Positions 33,254-42,121 of a stretch of 64,000 nt of DNA are shown one piece after another. Source of the stretch: Acidovorax sp. GBBC 1281. GTDB lineage: Bacteria > Pseudomonadota > Gammaproteobacteria > Burkholderiales > Burkholderiaceae_C. The stretch lies in assembly GCF_028473645.1 (NCBI RefSeq), contig NZ_CP097269.1, forward strand, positions 5,479,501 through 5,543,500. Reading direction: 5' to 3'. Every line of letters starts with the position of its first letter. The first letter of the stretch is position 1. Under the pieces are notes generated by a model. That model was not told where the DNA came from. It saw only the letters and a program-made list of their open reading frames with translations, and did no database searches. Position numbers and translations under genes: made by a program.

Positions 33254-33461
33254 GGTGGCGTGGATCGTACCGCCCGGCGCCCGCATTGAAACGCGCGGGC
33301 GACATCCACAGCGGCACGGGCCATGGAACATGCGCGCCAGGTGACCGGGAAGTCTTTCATTCACGGGTAAACCCTGATTGGCGACACAGGTGGCTGCTAA
33401 GATTTCGCGCAGCCTGAGCGGCCTCTACTCAGACGTCCCCTTTGTCCAGAAAGCACGCTCC

Positions 33462-34979
33462 ATGACCCCACCCAGCCGCGTTCTCAACCCCTTGCTGCGC
33501 GAGCGCACCATGACCGCCGAGCAGGCCGCCGAGCTGATCCCCAACGGCGCGCGCGTGGGCATGAGCGGCTTCACCGGCGCGGGCTATCCCAAGGCCGTGC
33601 CCACGGCCCTGGCACGCCGAATCGAGGGGCTGCATGCAGCCGGCGAGCCCTTCAGCATCGGGCTGTGGACCGGCGCCTCCACCGCGCCGGAGCTGGACGG
33701 GGCGCTGGCCAAGGTGGGCGGCATCAGCATGCGCATGCCCTACCAGTCCGACCCCACCTGCCGCCAGCAGATCAATGCCGGCCAGATGCAGTATGTGGAC
33801 GTCCACCTGTCGCACGTGGCGCCCTACGTGTGGTTCGGCTTCTGGGGCAAGCTCGATGTGGCGGTGATCGAGGTGGCCGGCGTGCTGCCCGACGGGCGGC
33901 TGATCCCGTCGTCTTCCGTGGGCAACAACAAGACCTGGCTGGACCAGGCCGACCGCATCATCCTGGAGGTCAACAGCTGGCAGCCCGAGGGCCTGGAGGG
34001 CATGCACGACATCTACTACGGCACCGACCTGCCGCCCAACCGGGTGCCGATTCCGCTGGTGCGCCCGGCCGACCGCATTGGCGAGCCCTACCTGCGCTGC
34101 GACCCGGCCAAGGTGGTCGCCGTGGTGGCCACGCACGCGCCGGACCGCAACTCGGCCTATGCCGCACCGGACGACACCTCCCAGCGCATCGCCGGCCACA
34201 TCATCGAGTTCCTGCAGCACGAGGTGGCGCGGGGCCGCCTGCCGCCCGGCCTGCTGCCGCTGCAATCCGGCGTGGGCAACATCGCCAACGCCGTGCTGGC
34301 CGGCCTGAACGCCGGGCCGTTCGACCACATGACGGCCTACACCGAGGTGTTGCAGGACGGCATGCTGGACATGCTGCGCTCGGGCAAGCTCGACAGCGCC
34401 TCGGCCACGGCGCTGTCGCTCAGCCCGGCGGCCACCGAGGAATTCACCCGCCACATCGACTTCTACCGAGAGCGCATCGTCCTGCGCCCGCAGGAGATCA
34501 GCAACCACCCCGAACTGATCCGCCGCCTGGGCCTGATCTCGATGAACGGCATGATCGAGGCCGACCTCTACGGCAACGTGAACTCCACACACGTGATGGG
34601 CTCGTCCATCATGAACGGCATCGGCGGCTCGGGCGACTACGCGCGCAACGCCTACCTGTCGATGTTTCTCACGCCATCGCTGGCCAAGGGCGGCACCATC
34701 TCGTGCATCGTGCCCATGGCCTCGCATGTGGACCACACCGAGCACGACGTGCAGGTGATCGTGACCGAGCAGGGCCTGGCCGACCTGCGCGGGCTGTCGC
34801 CCTCGCAGCGCTCGCGCGTGGTGATCGAGCGCTGCGCGCACCCGGACTTCCGCCCCGCGCTTCGCGACTACGTGGCCCGCGCCGAGGCCAGCGGCTGCGG
34901 CCGCCACACTCCCCACCTGCTGGGCGAGGCGCTGTCCTGGCACGAGCGCTACGTGCGCACCGGCACCATGCGCGCTTGA
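33462..34979 (+). CDS. Acetyl-CoA hydrolase/succinate CoA-transferase family protein
   Basis: 505 residues. The family moves CoA between acetyl-, succinyl- or propionyl-CoA and acids, or hydrolyses acetyl-CoA. The catalytic glutamate lies in TAYTEVLQDGM (about E295), with the flanking SGVGNIANAV and MNGMIEADLYGNVNSTHV, and GGSGDYARNAYLSMF, as in Cat1/AarC/ScpC enzymes. ATG 33462 (MTPPSRVLNPLL) is chosen because similarity begins there. A hotdog thioesterase follows on the same strand after about 95 bases. The precise acid partner is not decidable by eye. Confidence 0.88.
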   Translation: MTPPSRVLNPLLRERTMTAEQAAELIPNGARVGMSGFTGAGYPKAVPTALARRIEGLHAAGEPFSIGLWTGASTAPELDGALAKVGGISMRMPYQSDPTCRQQINAGQMQYVDVHLSHVAPYVWFGFWGKLDVAVIEVAGVLPDGRLIPSSSVGNNKTWLDQADRIILEVNSWQPEGLEGMHDIYYGTDLPPNRVPIPLVRPADRIGEPYLRCDPAKVVAVVATHAPDRNSAYAAPDDTSQRIAGHIIEFLQHEVARGRLPPGLLPLQSGVGNIANAVLAGLNAGPFDHMTAYTEVLQDGMLDMLRSGKLDSASATALSLSPAATEEFTRHIDFYRERIVLRPQEISNHPELIRRLGLISMNGMIEADLYGNVNSTHVMGSSIMNGIGGSGDYARNAYLSMFLTPSLAKGGTISCIVPMASHVDHTEHDVQVIVTEQGLADLRGLSPSQRSRVVIERCAHPDFRPALRDYVARAEASGCGRHTPHLLGEALSWHERYVRTGTMRA

Positions 34980-35074
34980 GCGACTCCTGCGGCGGCAAGG
35001 GCGCCGGATAATCCGGGCCACTTTCCCGGCCGCCCGCGGCGGGCCGGCCCCACCCACCAACGCGAGGAATCCCC

Positions 35075-35497
35075 ATGCCCATCTGGAAGCGCCCCATCGA
35101 CCTGTCCACCGTGCATGCCGGCAACGAAGGCACCGCCGTGTCCCACCTCGGCATCGAGTTCACCGAGATCGGCGACGACTTCCTGCGCGCCCGCGTGCCC
35201 GTCGATGCGCGCACCAAGCAGCCCTTCGGCCTGCTGCACGGCGGCGTGAGCGTGGTGCTGGCCGAGACGCTCGGCTCCGTGGGCGCGGTGTATGCCTCGC
35301 CCGAGGGCTGGCACGCCGTGGGCCTGGACATCAACGCCAACCACCTGCGCTCGGCCCGCAGCGGCTGGGTGACCGGCACCGCCAGGCCCGTGCACATCGG
35401 CCGCACCACGCAGGTGTGGCAGATCGACATGGTCAACGACGAGGGCGAGCTGACCTGCGTGTCGCGCCTGACCATCGCCATGCTGGCGCCGCGCTGA
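35075..35497 (+). CDS. Hotdog-fold thioesterase (PaaI/MenI-like)
   Basis: 140 residues. PFGLLHGGVSVVLAETLGSVGA is the signature of the PaaI/YbdB/MenI thioesterases, with glutamate in the helix as the likely catalytic base; INANHLRSARSGWVTGTARPVHIGRTTQVWQI completes the fold. It hydrolyses an acyl- or aroyl-CoA, possibly to free CoA, in keeping with the CoA-transferase gene just upstream. AGGAAT precedes the ATG. Confidence 0.88.
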   Translation: MPIWKRPIDLSTVHAGNEGTAVSHLGIEFTEIGDDFLRARVPVDARTKQPFGLLHGGVSVVLAETLGSVGAVYASPEGWHAVGLDINANHLRSARSGWVTGTARPVHIGRTTQVWQIDMVNDEGELTCVSRLTIAMLAPR

Positions 35498-35534
35498 CCG
35501 CCGCGGCCGGGATTCCAGGCCGAAGATTTCTCAG

Positions 35535-36107
35535 TCAGGCCGCGCCGGTCTCCGCGCGCGCCATGCGCTCGCTCTTCCAGTACACGTCGTCGCCGCCGTC
35601 CAGGCGGTTGAGCACGCGCGCCAGCACGAACATCAGGTCCGACAGCCGGTTGAGGTAGCGCTGCGGCGCATCGCGCACCGGCTCGGCGGCGCCCAGGGCC
35701 ACCACCGAGCGCTCGGCGCGGCGGGCGACGGTGCGGCACACGTGGGCCTGCGCCGCGGCCCGCGTGCCGGCGGGCAGGATGAATTCAGCCAGCCGCGGCA
35801 GCGCCGCATTGTGGGCGGCCAGGGCCTCGTCGAGCTGCGCGAGCGCCTCGTCCTTGAGCAATTCGAAGCCGGGGATGGACAGCTCGCCGCCCAGGTTGAA
35901 CAGCTGGTGCTGCACGTCCGACAGCAGCGTGCGCACCTCGGCCGGCAAGGGCTCGCACAGCAGCAGGCCGATGTGGGAATTGAGCTCGTCCACATCGCCC
36001 ATGGCATGCGGGCGCGGGCTGTCCTTGGAGACGCGGGTGTTGTCGCCCAGGCCCGTGGTGCCGTCGTCTCCGGTGCGCGTGGCGATCTGTGTCAGTCGGT
36101 TGCCCAT
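35535..36107 (-). CDS. Cob(I)alamin adenosyltransferase, PduO type
   Basis: 190 residues. Transfers the adenosyl group of ATP to cob(I)alamin, making coenzyme B12. The N-terminal TRTGDDGTTGLGDNTRVSKD is the ATP-binding signature of PduO-type enzymes, and CRTVARRAERSVVAL plus YLNRLSDLMFVLAR hold the active-site arginine and helices. ATG 36107 has AAGGAG ideally placed; upstream in-frame residues lack homology. The window's B12-binding radical SAM enzyme uses cobalamin too, but the genes are 14 kb apart. Confidence 0.9.
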   Translation of the reverse strand: MGNRLTQIATRTGDDGTTGLGDNTRVSKDSPRPHAMGDVDELNSHIGLLLCEPLPAEVRTLLSDVQHQLFNLGGELSIPGFELLKDEALAQLDEALAAHNAALPRLAEFILPAGTRAAAQAHVCRTVARRAERSVVALGAAEPVRDAPQRYLNRLSDLMFVLARVLNRLDGGDDVYWKSERMARAETGAA

Positions 36108-36274
36108 GGGCTGCTCCTTGTGCATTGCAAGCCGCGCTGGAGGCGGCCGCGGGCATTGTGCGTTACAACCGGCAGGCAAATGTGTATCAGGGCAACAGCG
36201 GGCAAAATCGCTGGCCGGGCGCCGCGGGTTGCGGTGCAATGCAACCCTGTTCAACTTTCACGGAGCGTGAACCC

Positions 36275-36655
36275 ATGGCAGCTCAGCAACGACGCACCCT
36301 TCCTTTCGACAGCCGCAGCGTGATGCTGTTCGCGGCGATCACCCTGGGAGGTGCCGCAGTGCACGCACAAACGCCTTCCCCGACCCTCACTTCCCCGTCC
36401 AACCAACCCCCCCAGACCGCGTCGGGCACCTCCATGGGCCTGCATCCCGGCGCCAAGGGCGCCACCTTCGGCGGCGCGCAGCCGGCCGCACAGACTTCCA
36501 GCGCATTCGATCGCGTTGACACCGACAAGAACGGACAACTGACCCTGGCGGAGGCGGCACGCCTGCCGGCCATCGGCAACCGTTTCAAGGAGCTCGACAA
36601 GGACCATAACGGTGCCCTGTCGCGCTCGGAATTCGAGGCCGGCGCCCACTCCTGA
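36275..36655 (+). CDS. Exported EF-hand protein
   Basis: 126 residues. A signal peptide (VMLFAAITLGGAAVHAQ) is followed by a low-complexity Pro/Ser/Thr linker and two EF-hand loops: DTDKNGQLTLAE and DKDHNGALSRSE. Both have Asp/Asn at coordinating positions 1, 3 and 5 and Glu at 12. It probably binds calcium in the periplasm. The gene is divergent from cobalamin adenosyltransferase and ends at a strong hairpin. Confidence 0.85.
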   Translation: MAAQQRRTLPFDSRSVMLFAAITLGGAAVHAQTPSPTLTSPSNQPPQTASGTSMGLHPGAKGATFGGAQPAAQTSSAFDRVDTDKNGQLTLAEAARLPAIGNRFKELDKDHNGALSRSEFEAGAHS

Positions 36656-36700
36656 CGCCGCCCGGAGCAACTACCACACGAACTCCACTCCACCCCGACG

Positions 36701-36729
36701 GGCCCGCATGCTGAGGAGGCATGCGGGCC
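36701..36729 (+). terminator. Terminator-like hairpin after the EF-hand gene
   Basis: ggcccgcatgc (36701-36711) and gcatgcgggcc (36719-36729) form a perfect 11-base stem with a seven-base loop, 45 bases after the EF-hand stop. The T-run behind it is weak (ttgatgcgttt), so it may act in both directions or rely on stem strength. Confidence 0.7.
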
Positions 36730-36787
36730 TTGATGCGTTTGCGGGCACGGACGGCCCGCCGCCATGGGGGCTACCGGCGAAGGCAGC

Positions 36788-37576
36788 TCAATCCTTGAGC
36801 GACGACAGGAACTGCCGCAGTTCCGGCGTCTGCGGGTCGCCGAACAGGTCCTGCGGCGGGCCCATCTCGTGCACGCGGCCCTGGTGCATGAAGATCACGC
36901 GGTTGCTCACCTTGCGGGCGAAGGCCATCTCGTGCGTGACCATCAGCAGGGTCATGCCCTCGCGGGCCAACGACTCCACGACGCGCAGCACCTCGCCCAC
37001 CAGTTCGGGGTCGAGGGCCGAGGTGATCTCGTCGCACAGGAGCACGGCCGGCTCCATGGCCAGCGCGCGGGCGATGGCCACGCGCTGCTGCTGACCACCC
37101 GACAGCTGGTCGGGCATGGCGTCGAATTTCTCGCCCAGGCCCACGCGCTGCAGCAGCCGGGCCGCCTGTACGGCCGCGTCCTTTTGCGAGCGCTGCTTGA
37201 CCAGCGTGGGGGCCAGCATGACGTTGCGGCCCACCGAGAGGTGCGGAAAGAGATTGAAGTTCTGGAAGATCATGCCCACGCGCTGGCGCAGTTCGCGCAT
37301 GGCCATGGCGCTGTCGTGCAGCAGCGGCTTGCCGTCCACCGTGAGCGCGCCGTCCTGGAAGGCTTCCAGGCCGTTGATGCAGCGCAGCAGCGTGCTCTTG
37401 CCCGAGCCGCTCTTGCCGATGATGGCGATCACCTCGCCGGGCTGCACCGTGAGGTCGATGCCCTTGAGCACCTCGTTGGTGCCGTAGGACTTGCGCAGCG
37501 CGGTGACCTGCACGATCGGCCGGCCCGGCGGCGCGGGCACGGCGGGCGCGTCGGCCAGGGTTTCAGCGGCGGCCAT
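36788..37576 (-). CDS. Amino-acid ABC transporter, ATP-binding protein
   Basis: 262 residues. Walker A GKSGSGKST, signature LSGGQQQR, Walker B VLLCDEITSALD and the switch VTHEMAFARKVSNRVIFM are those of the polar amino-acid (GlnQ/HisP) branch. It is the last gene of a five-gene minus-strand operon (GntR regulator, binding protein, two permeases, ATPase). ATG 37576 with AGGAAG upstream overlaps the 3' end of the permease gene by 14 bases. Confidence 0.92.
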   Translation of the reverse strand: MAAAETLADAPAVPAPPGRPIVQVTALRKSYGTNEVLKGIDLTVQPGEVIAIIGKSGSGKSTLLRCINGLEAFQDGALTVDGKPLLHDSAMAMRELRQRVGMIFQNFNLFPHLSVGRNVMLAPTLVKQRSQKDAAVQAARLLQRVGLGEKFDAMPDQLSGGQQQRVAIARALAMEPAVLLCDEITSALDPELVGEVLRVVESLAREGMTLLMVTHEMAFARKVSNRVIFMHQGRVHEMGPPQDLFGDPQTPELRQFLSSLKD

Positions 37577-38213
37577 GGAACTTCCTTTCGAGGTGTTGCG
37601 CATACAGGCTCACGGGAAAGCACAGCGCGAAATAGACGAGCGCCACGCAGGCGAAGACGGCGAACGGCTTGAAGGTGGTGTTGGCGATCATTCCTCCGGC
37701 CTTGGTCAGCTCAACGAAGCCGATCACCGAGGCCAGCGCCGTGCCCTTGACCACCTGCACCAGAAAGCCCACCGTGGGCGCCGTGGCGATGCGCACGGCC
37801 TGCGGCAGGATCACGTGGCGCATCTGCTCGCCGAACGACAGGGCCAGGCTGCCCGAGGCCTCCCACTGGCCCTTGGGCACGGCGGCCACGCAGCCACGCC
37901 AGATCTCCACCAGGAAGGCGCTGGTGTAGAGGGTGAGCGCCACGGCGGCCGAGGTCCAGGCCGACACGTTGAGCCCGAGCAATGCCAGACCGAAGTACGA
38001 CAGGAACAGCTGCATCAGCAGCGGCGTGCCCTGGAAGACCTGCACGTACACGCCCACGGCGCGCTCGGCCACGCGGCCGCCGGTGAGCCGGGCCACGAGC
38101 AGCAGCCCGCCCACCAGGCCGCCGCCAACGAAGGCGATCAGCGATAGCACGACGGTCCAGCGCGCGGCCAGCAGCAGGTTGCGCAGGATGTCCCAGAAGG
38201 TGAAATCGACCAT
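37563..38213 (-). CDS. Amino-acid ABC transporter, permease (second)
   Basis: 216 residues with about five membrane helices. TPLLMQLFLSYFG and the cytoplasmic EASGSLALSFGEQMRHVILPQAVRI (the EAA loop that docks to the ATPase) are typical of HisM/GlnP-type permeases. The last helix ends in a basic tail. It pairs with the other permease at 38246-38908. Confidence 0.9.
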   Translation of the reverse strand: MVDFTFWDILRNLLLAARWTVVLSLIAFVGGGLVGGLLLVARLTGGRVAERAVGVYVQVFQGTPLLMQLFLSYFGLALLGLNVSAWTSAAVALTLYTSAFLVEIWRGCVAAVPKGQWEASGSLALSFGEQMRHVILPQAVRIATAPTVGFLVQVVKGTALASVIGFVELTKAGGMIANTTFKPFAVFACVALVYFALCFPVSLYAQHLERKFHGRR

Positions 38214-38245
38214 CTCGCGTTCCTAGAAAATTGCTGGAGCCATGC

Positions 38246-38908
38246 TCAGCGGCCGAAGAGAAAGCGCGGGCCCACCCAGTGCAGCAGCCGGCGCAGCGCG
38301 ATCGAGAGCACGAGGTAGATGCCGGTGGCCACGATGAACGATTCGAACGCGCGGAAGTTGCGACTCTGGATCAGGTTGGCGGCGTAGCTCAGGTCCTGCA
38401 CCGAGATCTGGCTGCACACCGCCGAGCCCAGCATCACGATGACGATCTGGCTCACCATGGCCGGCCACACCTTCTTGAGCGCGGGCGGCAGCACCACGCG
38501 CGTGAAGACCTGCACCCGCGACAGCGCCAGGCTCACCGCCGCCTCAATCTGGCCGCGCGGCGTGGCCTGGATGCCGGCGCGGACGATCTCGGTCGAGTAA
38601 GCGCCCAGGTTCATCACCATGGCGATGAACGAGGCCGCCTCGGGCGAGAGCTTCAGGCCCGCCGCGGGCAGCCCGAAGAAGATGAAGAACAGCTGCACGA
38701 TGAAGGGCGTGTTGCGGACCAGCTCCACATAGGCCGCCACCGGCCAGCGCAGCGTCGCCGGCCCCTGGGACCGTGCCCAGGCGCAGGCGATGCCCACCGC
38801 CATGCCCACCACGGTGGCCACGGCCGTGAGGGCCAGGGTCCAGGCCACGCCCGTGGCCAGCAGCGGCCACTGCGACAGCACGGCCATGAAGTCGAACTCG
38901 ATGCGCAT
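38246..38908 (-). CDS. Amino-acid ABC transporter, permease (first)
   Basis: 220 residues. VELVRNTPFIVQLFFIFFGLP is the conserved second loop of the His/Glu/Gln/Arg family, and EAAVSLALSRVQVFTRVVLPPALK is the EAA loop. About five helices. The two permeases likely form a heterodimer in the inner membrane. The gap to the next permease is 32 bases and to the binding protein 51. Confidence 0.9.
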   Translation of the reverse strand: MRIEFDFMAVLSQWPLLATGVAWTLALTAVATVVGMAVGIACAWARSQGPATLRWPVAAYVELVRNTPFIVQLFFIFFGLPAAGLKLSPEAASFIAMVMNLGAYSTEIVRAGIQATPRGQIEAAVSLALSRVQVFTRVVLPPALKKVWPAMVSQIVIVMLGSAVCSQISVQDLSYAANLIQSRNFRAFESFIVATGIYLVLSIALRRLLHWVGPRFLFGR

Positions 38909-38959
38909 GGGCAGCCGATCAGGTCAACGGGTCAGGGGATGCGGACGGCGCGAGGGGGC

Positions 38960-39769
38960 TCAGACCGGCAGGTCGCCGGCGGGACGGCCCAGCCACTTCT
39001 TGGCCATGGTGTCCAGCTCGCCGCTCTTCTTGGCGCCGGCGATGATTTCATTGACCTTGGCCATCAGCGCGGCCTCGCCCTTGGGCAGGCCGATGAAGCA
39101 CGGGCTGTCCTTGAGCAGCAGCTTGTACTCGGCCTGCAGCTGCGGGTTCTTCTGCATCATGTTGCCCGCCACCGAGGCGCTGGTGGCCACGAACTGCGTC
39201 TGGCCGGCCACGAAGGCGGCGATGGTGGCGTTGTTGTCCTCGAAGCGCTTCACGTCGATGCTGGGCGGGGCGACCTTGGCCAGCTCCTGGTCTTCCATGG
39301 CGCCGCGCGTGACCGCCACGCTCTTGCCGGCCAGGTCGCTCCAGGCCTTGGCCGTGAGGGACTTGGGACCGAACACGGCCTGGTAGAAGGGCGCATAGGC
39401 CGAGGTGAAGTCGATGACCTTCTCGCGCTCGGGGTTCTTGCCCAGCGTGGAGATGACGAGGTCGGCCTTCTTGGTCTGCAGGTAGGCGATGCGGTTGGCG
39501 CTGGTCACGGCGACCAGTTCCACCTTCACGCCCAGCTTGGCGGCGATGAGCTCGGCCATGTCGATGTCCAGGCCCTGGGGCTTGAGGTCGGTGCCGACGA
39601 AACCGTAGGGCGGGTAGTCGGTGGGGATGGCGATCTTGATCGTCTTGGACTTCAGGATGTCGTCCAGCGCGGTCTGCGCCTGTGCGGGCGCCACGGCGCA
39701 CACGAGTCCGGCGGCGGCCACGAGGCCCAGGGCCAGGCGGCGGGAGAGAAAGCGGGTGGCGAAGGTCAT
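38960..39769 (-). CDS. Amino-acid ABC transporter, periplasmic binding protein
   Basis: 269 residues. A signal peptide (RLALGLVAAAGLVCAVAPAQA) precedes a type 2 periplasmic fold: IKIAIPTDYPPYGFVG, LDIDMAELIAAKLGVKVEL, ADLVISTLGKNPEREKVIDF. These match the family 3 solute-binding proteins for polar amino acids. AGGAG lies before ATG 39769. Its start overlaps the stop of the GntR regulator gene (ATGA), so regulator and receptor are translationally coupled, an unusual arrangement for such operons. The exact amino acid is unknown. Confidence 0.9.
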   Translation of the reverse strand: MTFATRFLSRRLALGLVAAAGLVCAVAPAQAQTALDDILKSKTIKIAIPTDYPPYGFVGTDLKPQGLDIDMAELIAAKLGVKVELVAVTSANRIAYLQTKKADLVISTLGKNPEREKVIDFTSAYAPFYQAVFGPKSLTAKAWSDLAGKSVAVTRGAMEDQELAKVAPPSIDVKRFEDNNATIAAFVAGQTQFVATSASVAGNMMQKNPQLQAEYKLLLKDSPCFIGLPKGEAALMAKVNEIIAGAKKSGELDTMAKKWLGRPAGDLPV

Positions 39770-40527
39770 AGCAAGGCTCCTAGGTAGGTGGATGCGTCGC
39801 CCGGGGACGCGGCGGGGGAAGGGGAAGCGGAAGGGGCGGCCGGGCCACTGGCGGCGCCGGCGCGCACGGGCGCCAGCGCGCTGCGCAGGTGTTCGAGCGG
39901 ATCGGCGCTGGCCTGCAGCCGCAGGGCGGACTGCACCGAGCCGATGTGCTCGGCCATCAGCGATTCGGCGCGGGCGATGTCGCCCGCCTCCAGCGCCTCG
40001 ACGATGCGCACGTGGTCGTCGCACGATTGCGCCGCGTCGTGCGACGACTGGTACAGCATGGCGATGAGCGTGGTGCGCGCGGTGAAGTCGCGCAGCGTGT
40101 CGGCCAGCAGGCCGTTGCCCAGGCACTCGGCCAGGCACACATGGAAGTCGCCCAGCAGGAAGCTGCGCGCGCCCACGTCGCTGCCCGCCAGGGCCGCCTT
40201 CTCGCGCTGCAGGTGGGCGCGCAGCTTGCGCACCGCTGCCTTGTCCACCGTCTTCAGCTGGTGCAGCAGGCCCAGTTCAATGACGCGGCGCGCCTCGAAG
40301 GCCTCGCGCGCTTCGTCCTCGGAGGGCTCGATCACGTACCAGCCACGGCGCGCACTGACGGTGACGATGCCACGCGTGGACAGACGCGTGAGCGCCTCGC
40401 GCACGATGGTGCGGCTGCAGTCGAACAGCATGGCGAGTTGCTGCTCCCCCAGGCGCGCGCCGGGGGCGAGCTTCTGGGCCATCACGGCTTCGATGATGCG
40501 GTTGCTGATTTCGGTGGCGCTGGTCAT
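39766..40527 (-). CDS. GntR-family regulator with FCD domain
   Basis: 253 residues. The winged HTH (ISNRIIEAVMAQKLAPGARLGEQQLA, then CSRTIVREALTRLSTRGIVTV) is followed by an all-helical FCD domain (EARRVIELGLLHQLKT, FHVCLAECLGNGLL, DDHVRIVEALEAGD) that binds a carboxylic acid or amino acid with a metal. The C-terminus adds an Ala/Pro/Ser tail. It is the first gene of the ABC transporter operon it probably controls, coupled to the binding-protein gene by ATGA. A candidate operator (TGGTATACAA, 40559-40568) lies about 32 bases before its start. Confidence 0.88.
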   Translation of the reverse strand: MTSATEISNRIIEAVMAQKLAPGARLGEQQLAMLFDCSRTIVREALTRLSTRGIVTVSARRGWYVIEPSEDEAREAFEARRVIELGLLHQLKTVDKAAVRKLRAHLQREKAALAGSDVGARSFLLGDFHVCLAECLGNGLLADTLRDFTARTTLIAMLYQSSHDAAQSCDDHVRIVEALEAGDIARAESLMAEHIGSVQSALRLQASADPLEHLRSALAPVRAGAASGPAAPSASPSPAASPGDASTYLGALL

Positions 40528-40558
40528 TGCCACGGAACTACGCAGGTTCCGTGCCAAC

Positions 40559-40568
40559 TGGTATACAA
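40559..40568. promoter_or_regulatory. Candidate GntR/FCD operator
   Basis: tggtatacaa is a near-palindrome (GTATAC core) of the kind bound by FadR/VanR-type FCD regulators. It sits upstream of the GntR gene that heads the amino-acid ABC operon. Confidence 0.6.
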
Positions 40569-40618
40569 GCCAGATGCACCAGTTTGGCGACTGGCAGGCC
40601 GCCCGGGATCCGTTCAGT

Positions 40619-42121
40619 TCAAAGCACGCCGTCCCACGCGTCCAGCGTGGCGGAGGCCAGCGCCGGGCCGCACCAGCCCAGGTCGTCGAAGAACTGCATC
40701 CAGGGCGTTCCGGGGCCATGCTCCGGCCAGCCGGGGTCGCCTTGCACCACGAAGTCCGCCCACGCACCGTGCATGGCATCGGCCAGCGGCTGCGGCGGGG
40801 CATCGCCGGTCAACTCGCGCCCGGTGGACGTGGCCAGGCGGTCGAAGACGAACGGCAGGTCCACACCGTGCGCGGCGCCCAGTTGCCCGCCGCACTGCGG
40901 CGACCGCCATTCCAGCTCGTACCGGTGCACCGGCAGCCGGTTCGCGACGGCCAGGGCCGCGATGCGGCGCGCCGGCACGCGGTAGTAGTAGTCGGACTGC
41001 ATGGCGCACAGCATCTCGCCGGCATGGGCGCCGCCCTCGCACGCGGGCAGCGCCGCATACGCCGCACGCGCCGCGGGCGGCAGGCCCGTGTCCCGCATGA
41101 AGGCCGTGACCTGTTCATCGGTCACGCGGTCGATGGCGCCGCCGGGCACGTGGTACAGGCGCATCTCCTCGGCATTGCTGCCCACCAGCACCTGCAGCGG
41201 CGGCCGCGACGGATCGGACCACTGGCGCTGCAGCGCTGCCAGCGGCGCCTGGGCGAGCACCTGACCGTCGATCACCGGACGCAGCGGGAACACGTTGCGG
41301 CGGCTGATGCCGTGCTGGTCGCGCAGGGCCGCGTCCTCGGCCAGCCGGTGCACGGCGAACAGCACGTCCGCCGGCGGCGCCGCGCCCAGCGCCGCGAGCG
41401 TGGGGGCCACGCCCAGCAGTTGCGCCACGGCAGTGTGCACCACGGTGGCCTCTTCGACGGTCTGGCAGGCCACGCTCGGGCTTTGCAGGATGGCGCGCTG
41501 GAACAGGCCCTGCGCCGCCGGCATGCCCATCAGGCAGGTGATGGCGCCCGCGCCCGCCGACTGGCCGAACACCGTCACGCGCCCGGCATCCCCGCCGAAG
41601 GCCGCGATGTGGTCCCGCACCCAGCGCAGCGCGGCCAGCAGATCGAGCAGGCCCCGGTTGGCGGGCGCCTCGCCACCGAAGTGCATGAAGCCATCCACGC
41701 CCAGCCGGTATTGCAGCGACACGAACACGATGCCCTTGCGCGCGAACGACGCGCCGTCGTACAGCGGGTCGCTTGCGCCGCCGCGCAGAAAGCCGCCGCC
41801 GGGAATCCAGACCATCACCGGCAGGTTCGCACCCGCGCGGGGCTCGGGGGTCCACACGTTCACCGCCAGGCAGTCCGGGCCGCCCAGCGGGCGGGCCCGG
41901 GCGCCGCCGCCGCGCGGCCACTGGGGCGGCACCGGCGCGAAAGCCATCGCCTCGCGCAGTCTCGACCAGGCGGGGGCGGGCTGGGGGGCTAAAAAGCGCA
42001 GTGCGCCTTGTGGGGCCTGCGCATAAGGCACGCCGCGGAACACGGCGACGCCATGGTCAAGGCGCCCCTGCAGCCCACCTCCGTGGGAAAGGTGCACGCA
42101 CGGCACGGTATCCAGAGTCAT
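40619..42121 (-). CDS. Type B carboxylesterase
   Basis: 500 residues, alpha/beta hydrolase. The nucleophile serine is in VFGQSAGAGAI (about S188), the oxyanion loop in IPGGGFLRGG, the acidic residue in VGSNAEEMRLY, and the histidine probably in LGAAHGVDLPFVF. DCLAVNVWTPEP is the family's N-terminal box. It has no signal peptide, so it would be cytoplasmic. Its ATG overlaps the stop of the Bug-type receptor (ATGA, 42118-42121), so receptor and esterase belong to one operon. This suggests that an imported ester is cleaved inside. Confidence 0.9.
   Translation of the reverse strand: MTLDTVPCVHLSHGGGLQGRLDHGVAVFRGVPYAQAPQGALRFLAPQPAPAWSRLREAMAFAPVPPQWPRGGGARARPLGGPDCLAVNVWTPEPRAGANLPVMVWIPGGGFLRGGASDPLYDGASFARKGIVFVSLQYRLGVDGFMHFGGEAPANRGLLDLLAALRWVRDHIAAFGGDAGRVTVFGQSAGAGAITCLMGMPAAQGLFQRAILQSPSVACQTVEEATVVHTAVAQLLGVAPTLAALGAAPPADVLFAVHRLAEDAALRDQHGISRRNVFPLRPVIDGQVLAQAPLAALQRQWSDPSRPPLQVLVGSNAEEMRLYHVPGGAIDRVTDEQVTAFMRDTGLPPAARAAYAALPACEGGAHAGEMLCAMQSDYYYRVPARRIAALAVANRLPVHRYELEWRSPQCGGQLGAAHGVDLPFVFDRLATSTGRELTGDAPPQPLADAMHGAWADFVVQGDPGWPEHGPGTPWMQFFDDLGWCGPALASATLDAWDGVL

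Noticed and set aside
38223..38250. Possible sixth copy of the dispersed element (tcctagaaaattgctgg)
   Set aside because: Only one or two words agree loosely; not enough to call.
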